17,277 nucleotides of DNA from Zychaea mexicana. Its lineage: Eukaryota; Mucoromycota; Mucoromycetes; Mucorales; Lichtheimiaceae. Under the pieces are notes generated by a model. It saw only the letters and a list, made by a program, of their open reading frames with translations, was not told the origin of the DNA and did not search any database. Both the position numbers and the translations under genes were made by a program. Of this stretch, positions 9,101-17,069 are shown piece after piece. Each line of letters begins with the position of its first letter. The first letter of the stretch is position 1. The DNA is taken from positions 1 to 17,277 of the forward strand of contig NW_026516933.1 in NCBI RefSeq assembly GCF_025766255.1, in the 5' to 3' direction.

Positions 9101-11089
9101 CCACGGCCTTTGTTCTTCGAAAAGAAGGAGCCGCCGCCGTTGCCGCCGCTGCCCTTGCCGTTACCGCCATTGCCTCTTGTGGGCGGATCCGGGAACTTGG
9201 GGCAGTCCTTGCCCATGTGGTCGAACCCATAGTAGCGGAAACAGCGACCTTCGGCGATGCACTGCTTGGTAGAAAGGCCACTTGCTTGGCCGTTGCGTTT
9301 CTGCCGGAACTGTTGCTGCGAGTGCCGTTGCTGCTCAGCTGCTTCGACCTCCACAGGGGTCGGGCCGGAGGGGGACAAGCTTGGGCTGTCAGCAGCTCGT
9401 AAGTTGCTGGCTGACGACGTCGCCAAAGAGTGCGGGCCGGAGAGGACTTGGCCGCGACCGCGAAACGGGCTTGCTTCGCTATAGGAGCCGTCGAAGTGCT
9501 CCGCCAAAGAGATGGCTTCGTCGAGCGTCGCCGGGTTTCCATGTATGAGATGGGCAGCCACGGCTGGCTTCAGGCCTTCAATGTAGCGGTGCAAGGCCTC
9601 TGTGTCATAGATGTACCCCGCAGCGTCTCGGAGACCGAGGAAAGCCTGGGTGTACTGCGCCACAGTACTGTGTTGACGGCACTTGGCCCAGGCTTGACGT
9701 CGCAACAGCTGGCTGTTTGTTGGAAGCCACCGTGCTCGGAACACGTCGCAGAAGGACTGCCAACCCGAAGGCATTTTGCCCCTCGTCGTTTCCGTCCAGA
9801 ACCAGAGCAGGGCCGAGTCGTGCAGCAGCAAGGCAGCGTAGGGAACTTACTTGCTTGCTGGTACACCTGCCAATGCGAAGTAGTGGTCGAAACCAAAAAG
9901 CCAGGCCTCGACGTCCTCTGGTTTCCCCTTGCCATTGAAGGGCGTTGTTGGTGTGGGGATCTTGACGCTCGAGTGCTCCCGTCGCTCGTTGCAGCAGTGA
10001 CTGCTGCGTCGTCGCGGGTAGCGATCGTCGTCGCTGGAGTCAGAGCCGTTGCTGCTGCCACTGCCGCTACTGCCACCATGTCGTCGTGGAGCCTCTGCAT
10101 AGATCGAGGCCTAAGTGCCGGTGATGTCGTTAAACACCAGTGGTTTGCCGGCCTGGGGCAACTTGTCCTTCGTGGTGGCTGGTGGTGCAGTTGTCTTCGC
10201 AGGCTGTGCTGCAGGTGGCGCATTGCTGGACGTCGCATAGCCAGGCGTGGCGGTCGAAACCCGTGGCTGCACTGGTAGGCCATGCATGTCGTCGAGGCGG
10301 GAAGACATGTATTCGAACATGCCGGCAAAGTTTTCCGCCTGCGTCGCATGTCGCTGGTGCAACTCAGTGATCAGACGCTGCTGATCACTAACTGTCTGCT
10401 GCAGTGTCGTGATACTGACACACAGTTCGTCCATAGTGTTGGCAAAGTTGACGTCGCCAGCAGAAAAGAGGGTGCCTAACCGCGTCGTCAGATCGTCGAC
10501 GGCCACGGTTGTGTGGGTGGCGGCCTCCTCCAGGCGACCAAAACGACTATGGATTGTGTCCAGGTCGGACCGGATGCCCTCGAAGTTCCGGTTCGTCGTT
10601 GCCGCATGGTGGTGCAGCTCGTCAATGGCCGTCGCCATGTTGGTGTCCATGGGTGGGGCCGTCGTCGCGATGGTTGCACCAAGGGGTGCGGCTGGCTGCC
10701 CCTTGATCGGCAGTGCCTGCGCTGGTTGTGGTTGCTACGTGCTCAAGGGTTGCCCCTGAGGTAGCCGTCGCTGAAGATGCAGCATCGTCTGCAGCATGTG
10801 CTGCACAGGCACTCGGACCCGAGGTACGTCCAATGGCCGGCGAGGACGAAGCACGGCCAGTCATCTGGTTTAGGTTGCGGAGTGGGTGGTCTTCTGCCAT
10901 TTTTGCTCCGGGATACGAGTGGTCAGTATCAGAAGAATCGGGTTGAGTGCTTGTACGTAAAGAGGTGCGACGAAACTTGAGTTTTTTTGTAAGTTTGGAA
11001 AAAAGAGTTCTAATACGTCCGAGACTAAGAGAAGACTCGTTAGAAAATTTATTCTTGATGATCGTGCGACCAAGAGAAGTCGTGTGCAT
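9091..11089 (-). pseudogene. gag: Gag capsid/nucleocapsid polyprotein of the gypsy element, broken
   Basis: Gag forms the virus-like particle and binds element RNA. The likely start is the ATG at 10900 (MAEDHPL); an in-frame ATG at 11089 is also possible. The N-terminal part is Ala/Ser/Thr-rich in one frame; near 10680-10730 the frame shifts by one. It then continues through a predicted coiled-coil-like stretch (about 10640-10330) and a Pro/Ala/Thr linker to the capsid-like core, with PEDVEAWLFGFDHYFALAG (about 9930-9870) and RARWLPTNSQ. It ends in one CCHC knuckle and a Gly/Lys-rich tail. The knuckle reads CFRYYGFDHMGKDC: the second Cys is Tyr (9232-9234). In-frame stops are TAG 10111-10113 and TAA 9847-9849, both explained by C-to-T at Gln codons. 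The natural stop at 9091 coincides with the frameshift signal. Confidence 0.85.
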
Positions 11090-11139
11090 ATCGTCTTGAT
11101 ATAGTCTCTGCTCAGAACGTCGAGTACGGTTTTACAAAA

Positions 11140-11154
11140 CTGCTTCCACTACCA
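11140..11154 (-). other. Primer-binding site of the gypsy element
   Basis: Two bases inside the 5' LTR the minus strand reads TGGTAGTGGAAGCAG. It begins with TGG, complementary to a tRNA CCA end, and is at the expected position. The implied tRNA 3' end is CTGCTTCCACTACCA, which I cannot assign to a known tRNA species from memory. Confidence 0.6.
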
Positions 11155-11156
11155 GA

Positions 11157-11488
11157 TGTAACAGTGTCGGCCCAGATACTTACAATCGGGAATGTGAATG
11201 GGTAGACAGGGTGGATCAATGAATAAGGTGAGACTCGGATATATCAAAGGATAAAGCGATAGGGATCCATATAACTCAGGATCCCGTCTTTATATATACG
11301 TCGAGTAATAGGGGGCTAGCTATCATCTAAGTATTGATCTACATCATAACTTCTATCTAGAATATCCATGCCTATTACTCCATATTCAACCATGCAGTTG
11401 ACCGTAAGTCATCCTATAGTCTGAACCATGCGTTGTCGATCGTCAACTATGCAGGTTAGATATCGTCGTAACGGTATGCACCGTTACA
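11157..11488 (-). repeat. 5' LTR of the gypsy element (332 bp)
   Basis: Bounded by TGTAAC and GTTACA, it is followed by the CACAG duplication. Read on the minus strand, its first bases form GTAACGGT-GCAT-ACCGTTAC, a perfect 8-bp stem with a 4-base loop. It also carries a TATA-like run (11288-11299) and the GGGATCC/GGATCCC inverted repeat (11262-11268 and 11279-11285). This LTR would start transcription of gag-pol leftwards. Confidence 0.93.
11288..11299 (-). promoter_or_regulatory. TATA box of the gypsy 5' LTR
   Basis: The minus strand reads GTATATATAAAG, four bases before an inverted repeat GGGATCC/GGATCCC. The start of transcription would be expected some 25-35 bases downstream, that is within or just after that hairpin. 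Transcription start is inferred from position only. Confidence 0.5.
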
Positions 11489-11493
11489 CACAG
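11489..11493. repeat. Target-site duplication, right copy (CACAG)
   Basis: This directly follows the final GTTACA of the right-hand LTR and equals 4644-4648. Confidence 0.92.
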
Positions 11494-11731
11494 GATATGT
11501 CTTTGCAGCCAATACCACCGTCATAGATATAAAAATGGTGAAAAAGCTTGGTGCACTGTCTACTCACTTTTCTATAGTCTTAGCTACGTTTTTTTGTGCT
11601 TACTTAGAAATCTTCTCGCTTGTGCTTCACTATATTATAGTACTTATGTTGGCACAAATAAATTGTTTGCTAGCCATTTGGATACATGGTATGTTAACAT
11701 TCCAAGTTACACGGTATATATCATCATAGTT

Positions 11732-11930
11732 CTGTCGTGCGCAGGGTCTTTCAAATTGTGCAAGAGACGGTGCGCACGACAACTGCCAAAGAAAATTGTC
11801 GTGAGCGAGGTCAGTTTTTTGTTGTGCACAGGGTCTTTCAAACTGCGCGAGAGACGGTGCACACGACAACTGTGGAATACTAAGCTGCCAAAAAAAATGT
11901 CGTGCGCGAGGTCAAGTTATGTCGTGCGCG
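11732..11930. repeat. Tandem palindromic CpG-rich repeats upstream of the Tc1-like gene
   Basis: Two 49-bp near-palindromes (11732-11780 and 11819-11867) are spaced 87 bp apart. Each runs from TGT(C/T)GTGC(G/A)CA to TGC(G/A)CACGACA; the first has a perfect 11-bp terminal inverted repeat. Each is followed by a spacer CTGCCAAA..AA and a further TGTCGTG(A/C)GCGAGGTCA motif (about 11796 and 11897); a last TGTCGTGCGCG starts at 11919. The second unit carries an extra 15 bp (about 11872-11886). The two palindromes differ at six positions, all transitions and five of them at CpG. They lie 15-215 bp upstream of a TATA box, so they may be subterminal transposase-binding sites, a terminal inverted repeat region, or promoter elements. 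Confidence 0.8.
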
Positions 11931-11945
11931 TAGTAATTCCCTTGA

Positions 11946-11954
11946 TATATATAG
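11946..11954 (+). promoter_or_regulatory. TATA box of the Tc1-like transposase gene
   Basis: TATATATAG lies 91 bases before the ATG at 12045. It is followed by a pyrimidine-rich leader (CTCTCTTTTTCTC) as is common at fungal transcription starts. It sits directly after the palindromic repeat cluster. Confidence 0.55.
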
Positions 11955-12044
11955 TCTCTCTTTTTCTCATTTGAACATACACAACTCTTCACTTCTATCT
12001 ATTTTTCTAAACAACTCGTTATCGTTAATATTAAGGATCACAAC

Positions 12045-13456
12045 ATGCAACAAGAACAACCTGCCACCGTCGCTACTGATTCACAGTCTACTATCACCAT
12101 GTATCACTATCAACCAGATGGTGATTACTATGTGCGCGACGGCCTAGAAACTGAGGCAGATTCATGTGTTCATACCGTGTACAGGATGACTGTTGTCCCT
12201 AAGGATGGTGACGCAGGCGAAGCTGGTAACATGGACATCGATGAAGCACCAACACTCGACGACGATATCATCATGACTTCAGAGCCAGTCAACTATACAT
12301 GGACGCGTTATAAATATTCTGCACGCCAAGTCGGTTAACTCGTCAATCTCCATATCAACCGAGGTGATCTGGTTCGTACAGCTGCTGCAAAGGCTGGTAT
12401 TGTACAAGCGTCGGCATACAACATCATAAAGAAAGCAGCAAATGACAGAAAGGTGCTCCCTGGATATCTACCAGCAACCGATGTTGAACGAGGAAACAAC
12501 AAAAAGCTGAACGGCCTACATTCCGCTTTTATCAAAGCCAAGATTGACCAGTGTCCCACTATAGCTATGAAGGACATGCATGAAAAACTATACAGTACTT
12601 TTAAAGGTTTGTTAGCAAAATATCAACAGAATGTATAAGTAAACTTGTTGCATAGTCTACATCGCTAAAATTATATTGAAGATCTTACTATTATAGAAAG
12701 TGCTGTATATCGGCATATTACAGAAAAACTCAAATACTCTTTGAAGCGCACTAAAAGAATACCTGCCTACCGTAATTCCACCAGGGGCCTTGACGAGCGA
12801 GCTGTCTTTGTTGCTGACCTAAAAACCTAGGGAATCGCTTATAGTACAAATTGTGTCTTCATTGACGAGTGTGGGTTCTCGAAGGCATACACACGTCCTT
12901 CAGCTTGGTCAAAGATAGGCACTCCAGAGCTGTTGCTGTCCCAGCACTGCGATCCATCAACGTCAGTATTATTGGCGCTATGTCGAGCAAAGGCGTTATA
13001 TTGCTTTCAAGGCATGCACTACCAGAAGAATACAAGCAAACGACACCAGAGTCATCTCGTAAACGAAAAAGAACGGCCCATGGTACAACACGCGATCATT
13101 TTTTGGATTTCATTAACGATTTGGTGGACATTCTGGAGGAGTTGGGCTTTCGAAACATGTGCCTAGTTATGGACAACGCAAGGATCCACAAGTGGGACAA
13201 GATCGAAGAAGCAATCGAAAAAGGCGGCCATCGCATAATTTCTGTCCCTACATATTCACCATTTTTAAATCCCATCGAAGAATGCTGGTCAAAGATATAG
13301 GGCCATGTTACAAAAAAACTGCTGACAACTGAAGATGATCTTATTGGACGAATCGAAAAAGCAGCATTTACAGTGACCGAAACCGATTGCCAACACTGGG
13401 TCGATCACTCGCAATCCTACTTTCCTGCATGCCTAGTAAAGCAGCCTATTATATAG
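12045..13456 (+). pseudogene. Tc1-like DD34E transposase with one intron, broken
   Basis: This encoded a Tc1/mariner-superfamily transposase (IS630-like DDE fold). Start: ATG at 12045 behind a TATA box and leader. An acidic N-terminal extension of about 90 residues is followed by a helix-turn-helix region (HINRGDLVRTAAAKAGI, about 12350-12400) and a second HTH-like part ending VYRHITEKLKYSLKR. A 90-nt intron (12607-12696, GTTTGT...TTATAG) splits a GAA codon and joins cleanly. Catalytic residues: FIDECGF (about 12860-12880), MDNARIHK (about 13169-13192) and LNPIEECW (about 13267-13290); 34 residues lie between the second Asp and the Glu. In-frame stops: TAA 12336-12338, TAG 12828-12830 and TAG 13298-13300, each fitting C-to-T at a Gln codon. 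The frame also shifts by one near 12920. All three acids remain, but the gene is dead. No flanking terminal repeats or TA duplication were identified. Confidence 0.87.
12607..12696 (+). other. Intron in the Tc1-like transposase gene
   Basis: It begins GTTTGT and ends TTATAG. Removing these 90 bases joins TACAGTACTTTTAAAG to AAAGTGCTGTATATC, which restores a continuous HTH region; unspliced, a TAA is met at 12636-12638. Confidence 0.7.
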
Positions 13457-14108
13457 GTATAGCCCTGATTTTAGTTCTCTTCCTTTTACTACTTTTACTG
13501 TAATACCAATACATTTTACCCTCTAGATTATATAAAACACGTTTTGGAACAGTATAATTATGTCGTTAGAAACGATAGTGTAGCTGGATGTGGACGTTGG
13601 TTACAGTAAATCACGTTCGTATTATCACTCTTCTGCTGTAGCAAACTTGATTCTACATATAAATCAGAGATCCTGACTCTCAGACTTCCTATCTTCCTTC
13701 CACATAATAAATTCACCGCTCAAAGGTGCTACATACATCACGCCTGCTTCAGTAAGCTTCGTAGTAAAAGTGATTTTAGCTTGCTACAATGTTCGAGTAG
13801 GCCATACCAGGGAAAAATGATCTGTCCACCTATTAGAACATTTTGTACAGTGTGCAGTTGTTACAGAGCAATCACTCTCACCAGCTAATAAATAAATTCT
13901 ATGATGAAATGCATCAGGTCATATACATCGCTTGTGCACTTGCTAAAATTTTCAGTCTTCATGCTTGAACTATAGTAGTACAGCTGGTATGGCCAGCAAT
14001 GCGAGTTTACCTGTTGGACGAAAAAAAAAAGAATGAGATGAAGGAAGGAATTGATCCACTGTAGATTCAGAAAGCCTTGTCACAAAATAGATTTTGAAGC
14101 TCTAAAAA
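13457..14108. other. Gap after the Tc1-like gene
   Basis: I see no gene, tRNA or clear repeat here. Composition is moderately AT-rich. The missing right end of the Tc1-like element should lie here, but no copy of TGTCGTGCGC or its complement is present. Confidence 0.4.
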
Positions 14109-14138
14109 TTGGGCTGCGTACTAGTGGAACATGTCACA

Positions 14139-14390
14139 CTGTTTATTGAATGTCTTGTTGTTATGGATGAAAAAGCTCGATTGGTGTCGGGGAAGCAAGC
14201 GCGATGCGCTGTTGAATGCCCTCTGTCGCCCATGGGGAAAAGGAAGTTAGCCGTGAGGCAAGACCTCTGTTTAATGAAATTTTGTTGTGATGAATATAAG
14301 ATTGATTCATACTATGAAAATAAGCCTGATGCATTCTTAGACAGCGTCCATCGCCCATGGAAAAAAAGGAAGTGAGCCGTTAGACGCCCT
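14139..14390. repeat. Degenerate direct duplication of about 125 bp
   Basis: Two units begin CTGTTTA(T/A)TGAA and TTGTTGT(T/G)ATG and end CGCCCATGG..AAAAGGAAGT(T/G)AGCCGT. CATGG in the first copy is at 14231 and in the second at 14356, giving a 125-bp period. The units have diverged strongly in the middle. An 88-codon open frame (14109-14375) runs across both, but the period is not a multiple of three and the two parts do not share a protein repeat, so coding is doubtful. Confidence 0.6.
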
Positions 14391-15107
14391 TAATTTCTCA
14401 CCAGGGAGAGTCTGTTTATCATGAATCATTTCTATTCTCCAACCAATCAAATATAGTATTTCGCACCAGTGTTCATCTCTATATTACACCCCCTAGAAAT
14501 TGTATAGTTTCAAACACAAAATGCTGTAATGAATTAATAAAAAATTTTGACGCAAATATAAAAACTATAAAAATAAAAACATCTTTTTATTCATATATAA
14601 GTAATATACAATTTAAAGCATTTAAAAGCTTTTTATTTAAAATATTAAATATTTATGAATTTAATACAATGTTAAAGATGGTAACATTAAAAATATATTA
14701 TATATGGATTAGTACCTTAGTTGGACCTCTTGTTATAGAATTACTTAATTTCTCTGTGTTCTAAACTTGATCCAATTATTTTTAAACAATAGATATTATT
14801 GAGGTTTGGTAGTTGCTGATTAACTCCCATAGTGACACATTGGAATTAGCTATAACTTAAATGGTTTTTACAAGGGCGCCTGTTGGAAATGAAGTGGTAT
14901 AGTATTTAATGAAGACCATTAATCCAAAGATAAAAGAAGTTGTTAGCTGCCATAAGCTGATAAATTATTATTCGTATAATGAATAACTGTCCCTTCATCC
15001 TCATATTTGCCTATTTTCTTTTCCCTCCTTTCTCTTCATTTTATTATAGATGAGGCCCCTGTACTAATTCCTTTTAGTTTACTTGCCTTCTGATTTAATA
15101 AGTATGC
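14391..15107. other. AT-rich stretch without a supported gene
   Basis: AT content rises sharply from about 14500. Stops occur in every frame at roughly the density expected for such composition. The frame of the remnant at 15108-15779 can be followed into this stretch, but TAA, TAG and TGA there are no rarer than chance. Confidence 0.4.
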
Positions 15108-15779
15108 TCAATCATACCTTTAAAAAAATAAAGACTGCCCTATACCTTTCTCAATTTACTGAGTACTGTAATGACTGCATTAACCACTGACTATAAAATA
15201 TGAAATTGGGGGCAGCCCTATGTTATACTCAGAGTAGAATAAGTATTTTGTATACTGATTTGCTGGAATTTTATATTCAAACATGGACTAGATGGCCTCC
15301 CAGTCGACATCTTTACCAATTTTTGATTCTAGATCTAGAATGACATAGTATATGTAATCTTAGTCTAAGCCTTTGCAGAACTGACTTCCTGAATCCTTCT
15401 TGACCTTGTTGTTACCAAAATAATTATTGTATAAATGCCAATGTACTGCAATGTCATCAAGGTTAATGACTAGATGATCAGGAATAGAGCCTTTTGTACA
15501 TTTTCTAATTTGATCATCGTCTTCGTCATTAGCTGCAAAAATTATTTGAAGACACTTAGCTCTGTACTGACATTGGCATTCTTCGCCGATGTCTTCCTTG
15601 AACATTTGTTTTAGTCTGCGAAATATTTTAGTTTGATATTGTGAAATGAGTGGTTGAAATAAAAAGAGTAGAGTAGTAAATTCAATAGCCAGTTTTAGAA
15701 TAGTGTGATGATTGGAGAAACTATACCAATCTTATGGTCCTGCTACAATAGTAGCATTCTGGGAATTGTTTTAATTTAT
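15108..15779 (-). pseudogene. Unrecognised coding remnant on the minus strand
   Basis: No family is recognised. The frame is open for 123 codons from 15731 to 15363, far longer than expected in DNA this AT-rich. From there to 15183 it is broken only by TAA (15360-15362) and TAG (15288-15290). Readable parts include YQTKIFRRLKQMFKEDIGEE, CQCQYRAKCLQIIFAANDED, GSIPDHLVINLDDIAVHWHL, IGKDVDWEAI and YSEYNIGLPPISYFIVSG. It holds several Cys and Trp, unlike chance AT-rich translation. Further TAAs lie at 15771, 15732, 15180, 15156 and 15120, and the first TGA below is at 15108-15110. It may be an old, deaminated gene or transposon frame. A TAA/TAG-as-Gln genetic code is the unlikely alternative. Confidence 0.45.
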
Positions 15780-16600
15780 TCAAAATTGAAGAAAAACAAA
15801 TTTACTTAGGGCTTTAAAAATACCTGTACATTATTTTATACTATGAAAATTAAATAAAAATTAAAAGAAAAAATCTAAAAATTTAAAAAAATAGGCTGTT
15901 TTAAAAAAAATTTATTTCTAATAGATTTAAATTATATATTTATATATATATATGATGAAAAAAACAATAAACATTGAAGTTATATTTAAATTTAATTTTA
16001 ATTAAAACATCTCTCTCTAGTTCAGCAAAAATTTAAAACAACTATTAGGGATGTTCTACTCTTTTGTTATGTCTCTTTCTATTAGCTACAGTACTTGTCT
16101 ACTATAAAGACTCAACATTATTCTACAAAATTATTGCAGTATATTTCTCAGCCTGAATCATAACCAATGAGATCTACAGACCAATGGCGATATACCAATA
16201 GTTTTAGTTTTTTTTATTTTTATAGATAGTAAGGATTTTATGGGTAATAAAAATTTAATAGTTTGTAAGATTATTTTCTAAAATTAAAACTATTTTATTT
16301 TATCATAAAAACAATTGAGTTTTTTCTAATATAAAAATAATAACAATGGATATTAATAAATTGATTACTGATGAAGTAAATTCTATATTTGTAATGCATT
16401 GGGCTTTTTAAATTATAATTAGTCTATTATTAATAATAAGTATAAACATAGAACACAAATAAAACATATCAAGTACATTGATATTATTAAAGAAAATTAG
16501 TAGAAAAATTAGGATATATTGCAGTCTTTTTCTTTTTGGTTGTATTAGATACTAATAAAGAATACCCTGCTCCTTATTTTGAAGTAGAAAACACCGCGCA
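15780..16600. other. Highly AT-rich stretch
   Basis: It is dominated by A and T runs, including a TATATATATATATG tract near 15940. No supported gene or clear tandem repeat is visible. A short ATG-started frame at 16346 stops after 21 codons. Confidence 0.5.
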
Positions 16601-16608
16601 AAAAGTCC

Positions 16609-16640
16609 AATATCAAGGGCTTTTAAAAGACCTTGATATT
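16609..16640. other. Perfect 10-bp hairpin
   Basis: AATATCAAGG (16609-16618) pairs with CCTTGATATT (16631-16640) around the 12-base loop GCTTTTAAAAGA, which is itself partly self-complementary. It lies 23 bases before a second, GC-rich hairpin. Confidence 0.6.
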
Positions 16641-16663
16641 TATATATAAAGAGGCAAGGTGTG

Positions 16664-16688
16664 CCCCCAAAGAAGTTGGGGGTTTTTT
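16664..16688 (+). terminator. Intrinsic-terminator-shaped hairpin with T tract
   Basis: CCCCCAA (16664-16670) pairs perfectly with TTGGGGG (16676-16682) around AGAAG and is followed by six T (16683-16688). In bacteria this would be a textbook intrinsic terminator. In a fungal nuclear genome a T6 run would also end RNA polymerase III transcription. No gene with box A/B was found upstream, so the role is unknown. Confidence 0.35.
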
Positions 16689-16711
16689 AAAGAGTGGATG
16701 CGGTAGTTATG

Positions 16712-16800
16712 CATGAAGTTTCTGTTTGTATATGTAAACTTACTATATTGGTCTAAAAAGCTCCCAGTATATGCAATAGCTGCAAGAACAGAACTTCATG
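16712..16800. repeat. Long-spaced inverted repeat
   Basis: CATGAAGTTTCTGTT (16712-16726) is complementary to AACAGAACTTCATG (16787-16800) with one unpaired T, leaving about 60 bases between the arms. It is a solitary structure of unknown meaning. Confidence 0.5.
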
Positions 16801-17069
16801 TTAGTTACTCAATACTACATCGGATGAAGCACTCCGAGTGTATGCTTTCGTTACAAAGAGAAGTCTTTTATGGGTTTTTTTTCACGTACACCAACATGCA
16901 CCATTCCATGTACCTAAAAAAAAGTGACGGGTCTCGCACTACCACTGTTCTGCATCTTCATAGTCCCCCTACAGCCCTTGCTTCAAAAGATCATGTGTAC
17001 TTTTCATACTGCTCTCTTACAAACATATGCAAAGTGCTGAAAAATGCCGCTCTTGTATATATAATTTGA
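16713..17069 (+). CDS. Hypothetical open frame, 118 codons, weakly supported
   Basis: An ATG-started frame of 118 codons with no recognised domain. The N-terminus is hydrophobic (MKFLFVYVNLLYW) and could pass for a signal peptide. The rest is a mixed sequence with no repeats or metal-binding pattern. Its first bases overlap the left arm of an inverted repeat. No TATA box or leader is obvious. It may well be chance. Confidence 0.15.
   Translation: MKFLFVYVNLLYWSKKLPVYAIAARTELHVSYSILHRMKHSECMLSLQREVFYGFFFTYTNMHHSMYLKKSDGSRTTTVLHLHSPPTALASKDHVYFSYCSLTNICKVLKNAALVYII

Larger units (their letters stand above)
4649..11488 (-). mobile_element. Ty3/gypsy LTR retrotransposon (chromovirus), full length but inactive
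   Basis: A 6.84-kb element lies in minus orientation: 5' LTR at 11157-11488, primer-binding site, gag, pol (protease, RT, RNase H, integrase, chromodomain), polypurine tract, 3' LTR at 4649-4974. The order RT before integrase together with the integrase C-terminal chromodomain places it among the chromoviruses. Over their shared 326 bases the LTRs differ at about 14 positions by eye count, 11 of them transitions, so the insertion is not recent. Gag and Pol carry five in-frame stops, and RT and integrase active-site residues are changed, so it cannot move by itself. It sits between the MULE/RTC4-like remnant and the Tc1-like element and splits what was one continuous locus. Confidence 0.93.

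Noticed and set aside
9430..10278. 282-codon plus-strand open frame opposite gag
   Set aside because: It is a shadow of the GC-rich Gag frame; the minus strand carries the capsid-like core and zinc knuckle.
11594..11974. 126-codon frame crossing the palindromic repeats
   Set aside because: Its protein repeat (SFKL..RRC.RQL) simply reflects the tandem DNA repeat; no start context and no motif.
13457..13700. Right terminal inverted repeat of the Tc1-like element
   Set aside because: No match to TGTCGTGCGC or to any left-side sequence was found after the stop at 13454-13456.
14109..14375. 88-codon frame with a Lys/Arg-rich end
   Set aside because: It spans two DNA repeat units whose period is not a multiple of three and whose proteins do not match.
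14700..15107. Continuation of the 15.1-15.8 kb remnant if all stops are read as sense
   Set aside because: Stops here are as frequent as expected by chance, so nothing supports coding.
16346..16582. Frame starting MDINKLITDEV that stays open if TAA is read as Gln
   Set aside because: Only 79 codons in very AT-rich DNA; absence of TGA over that length is easily chance.
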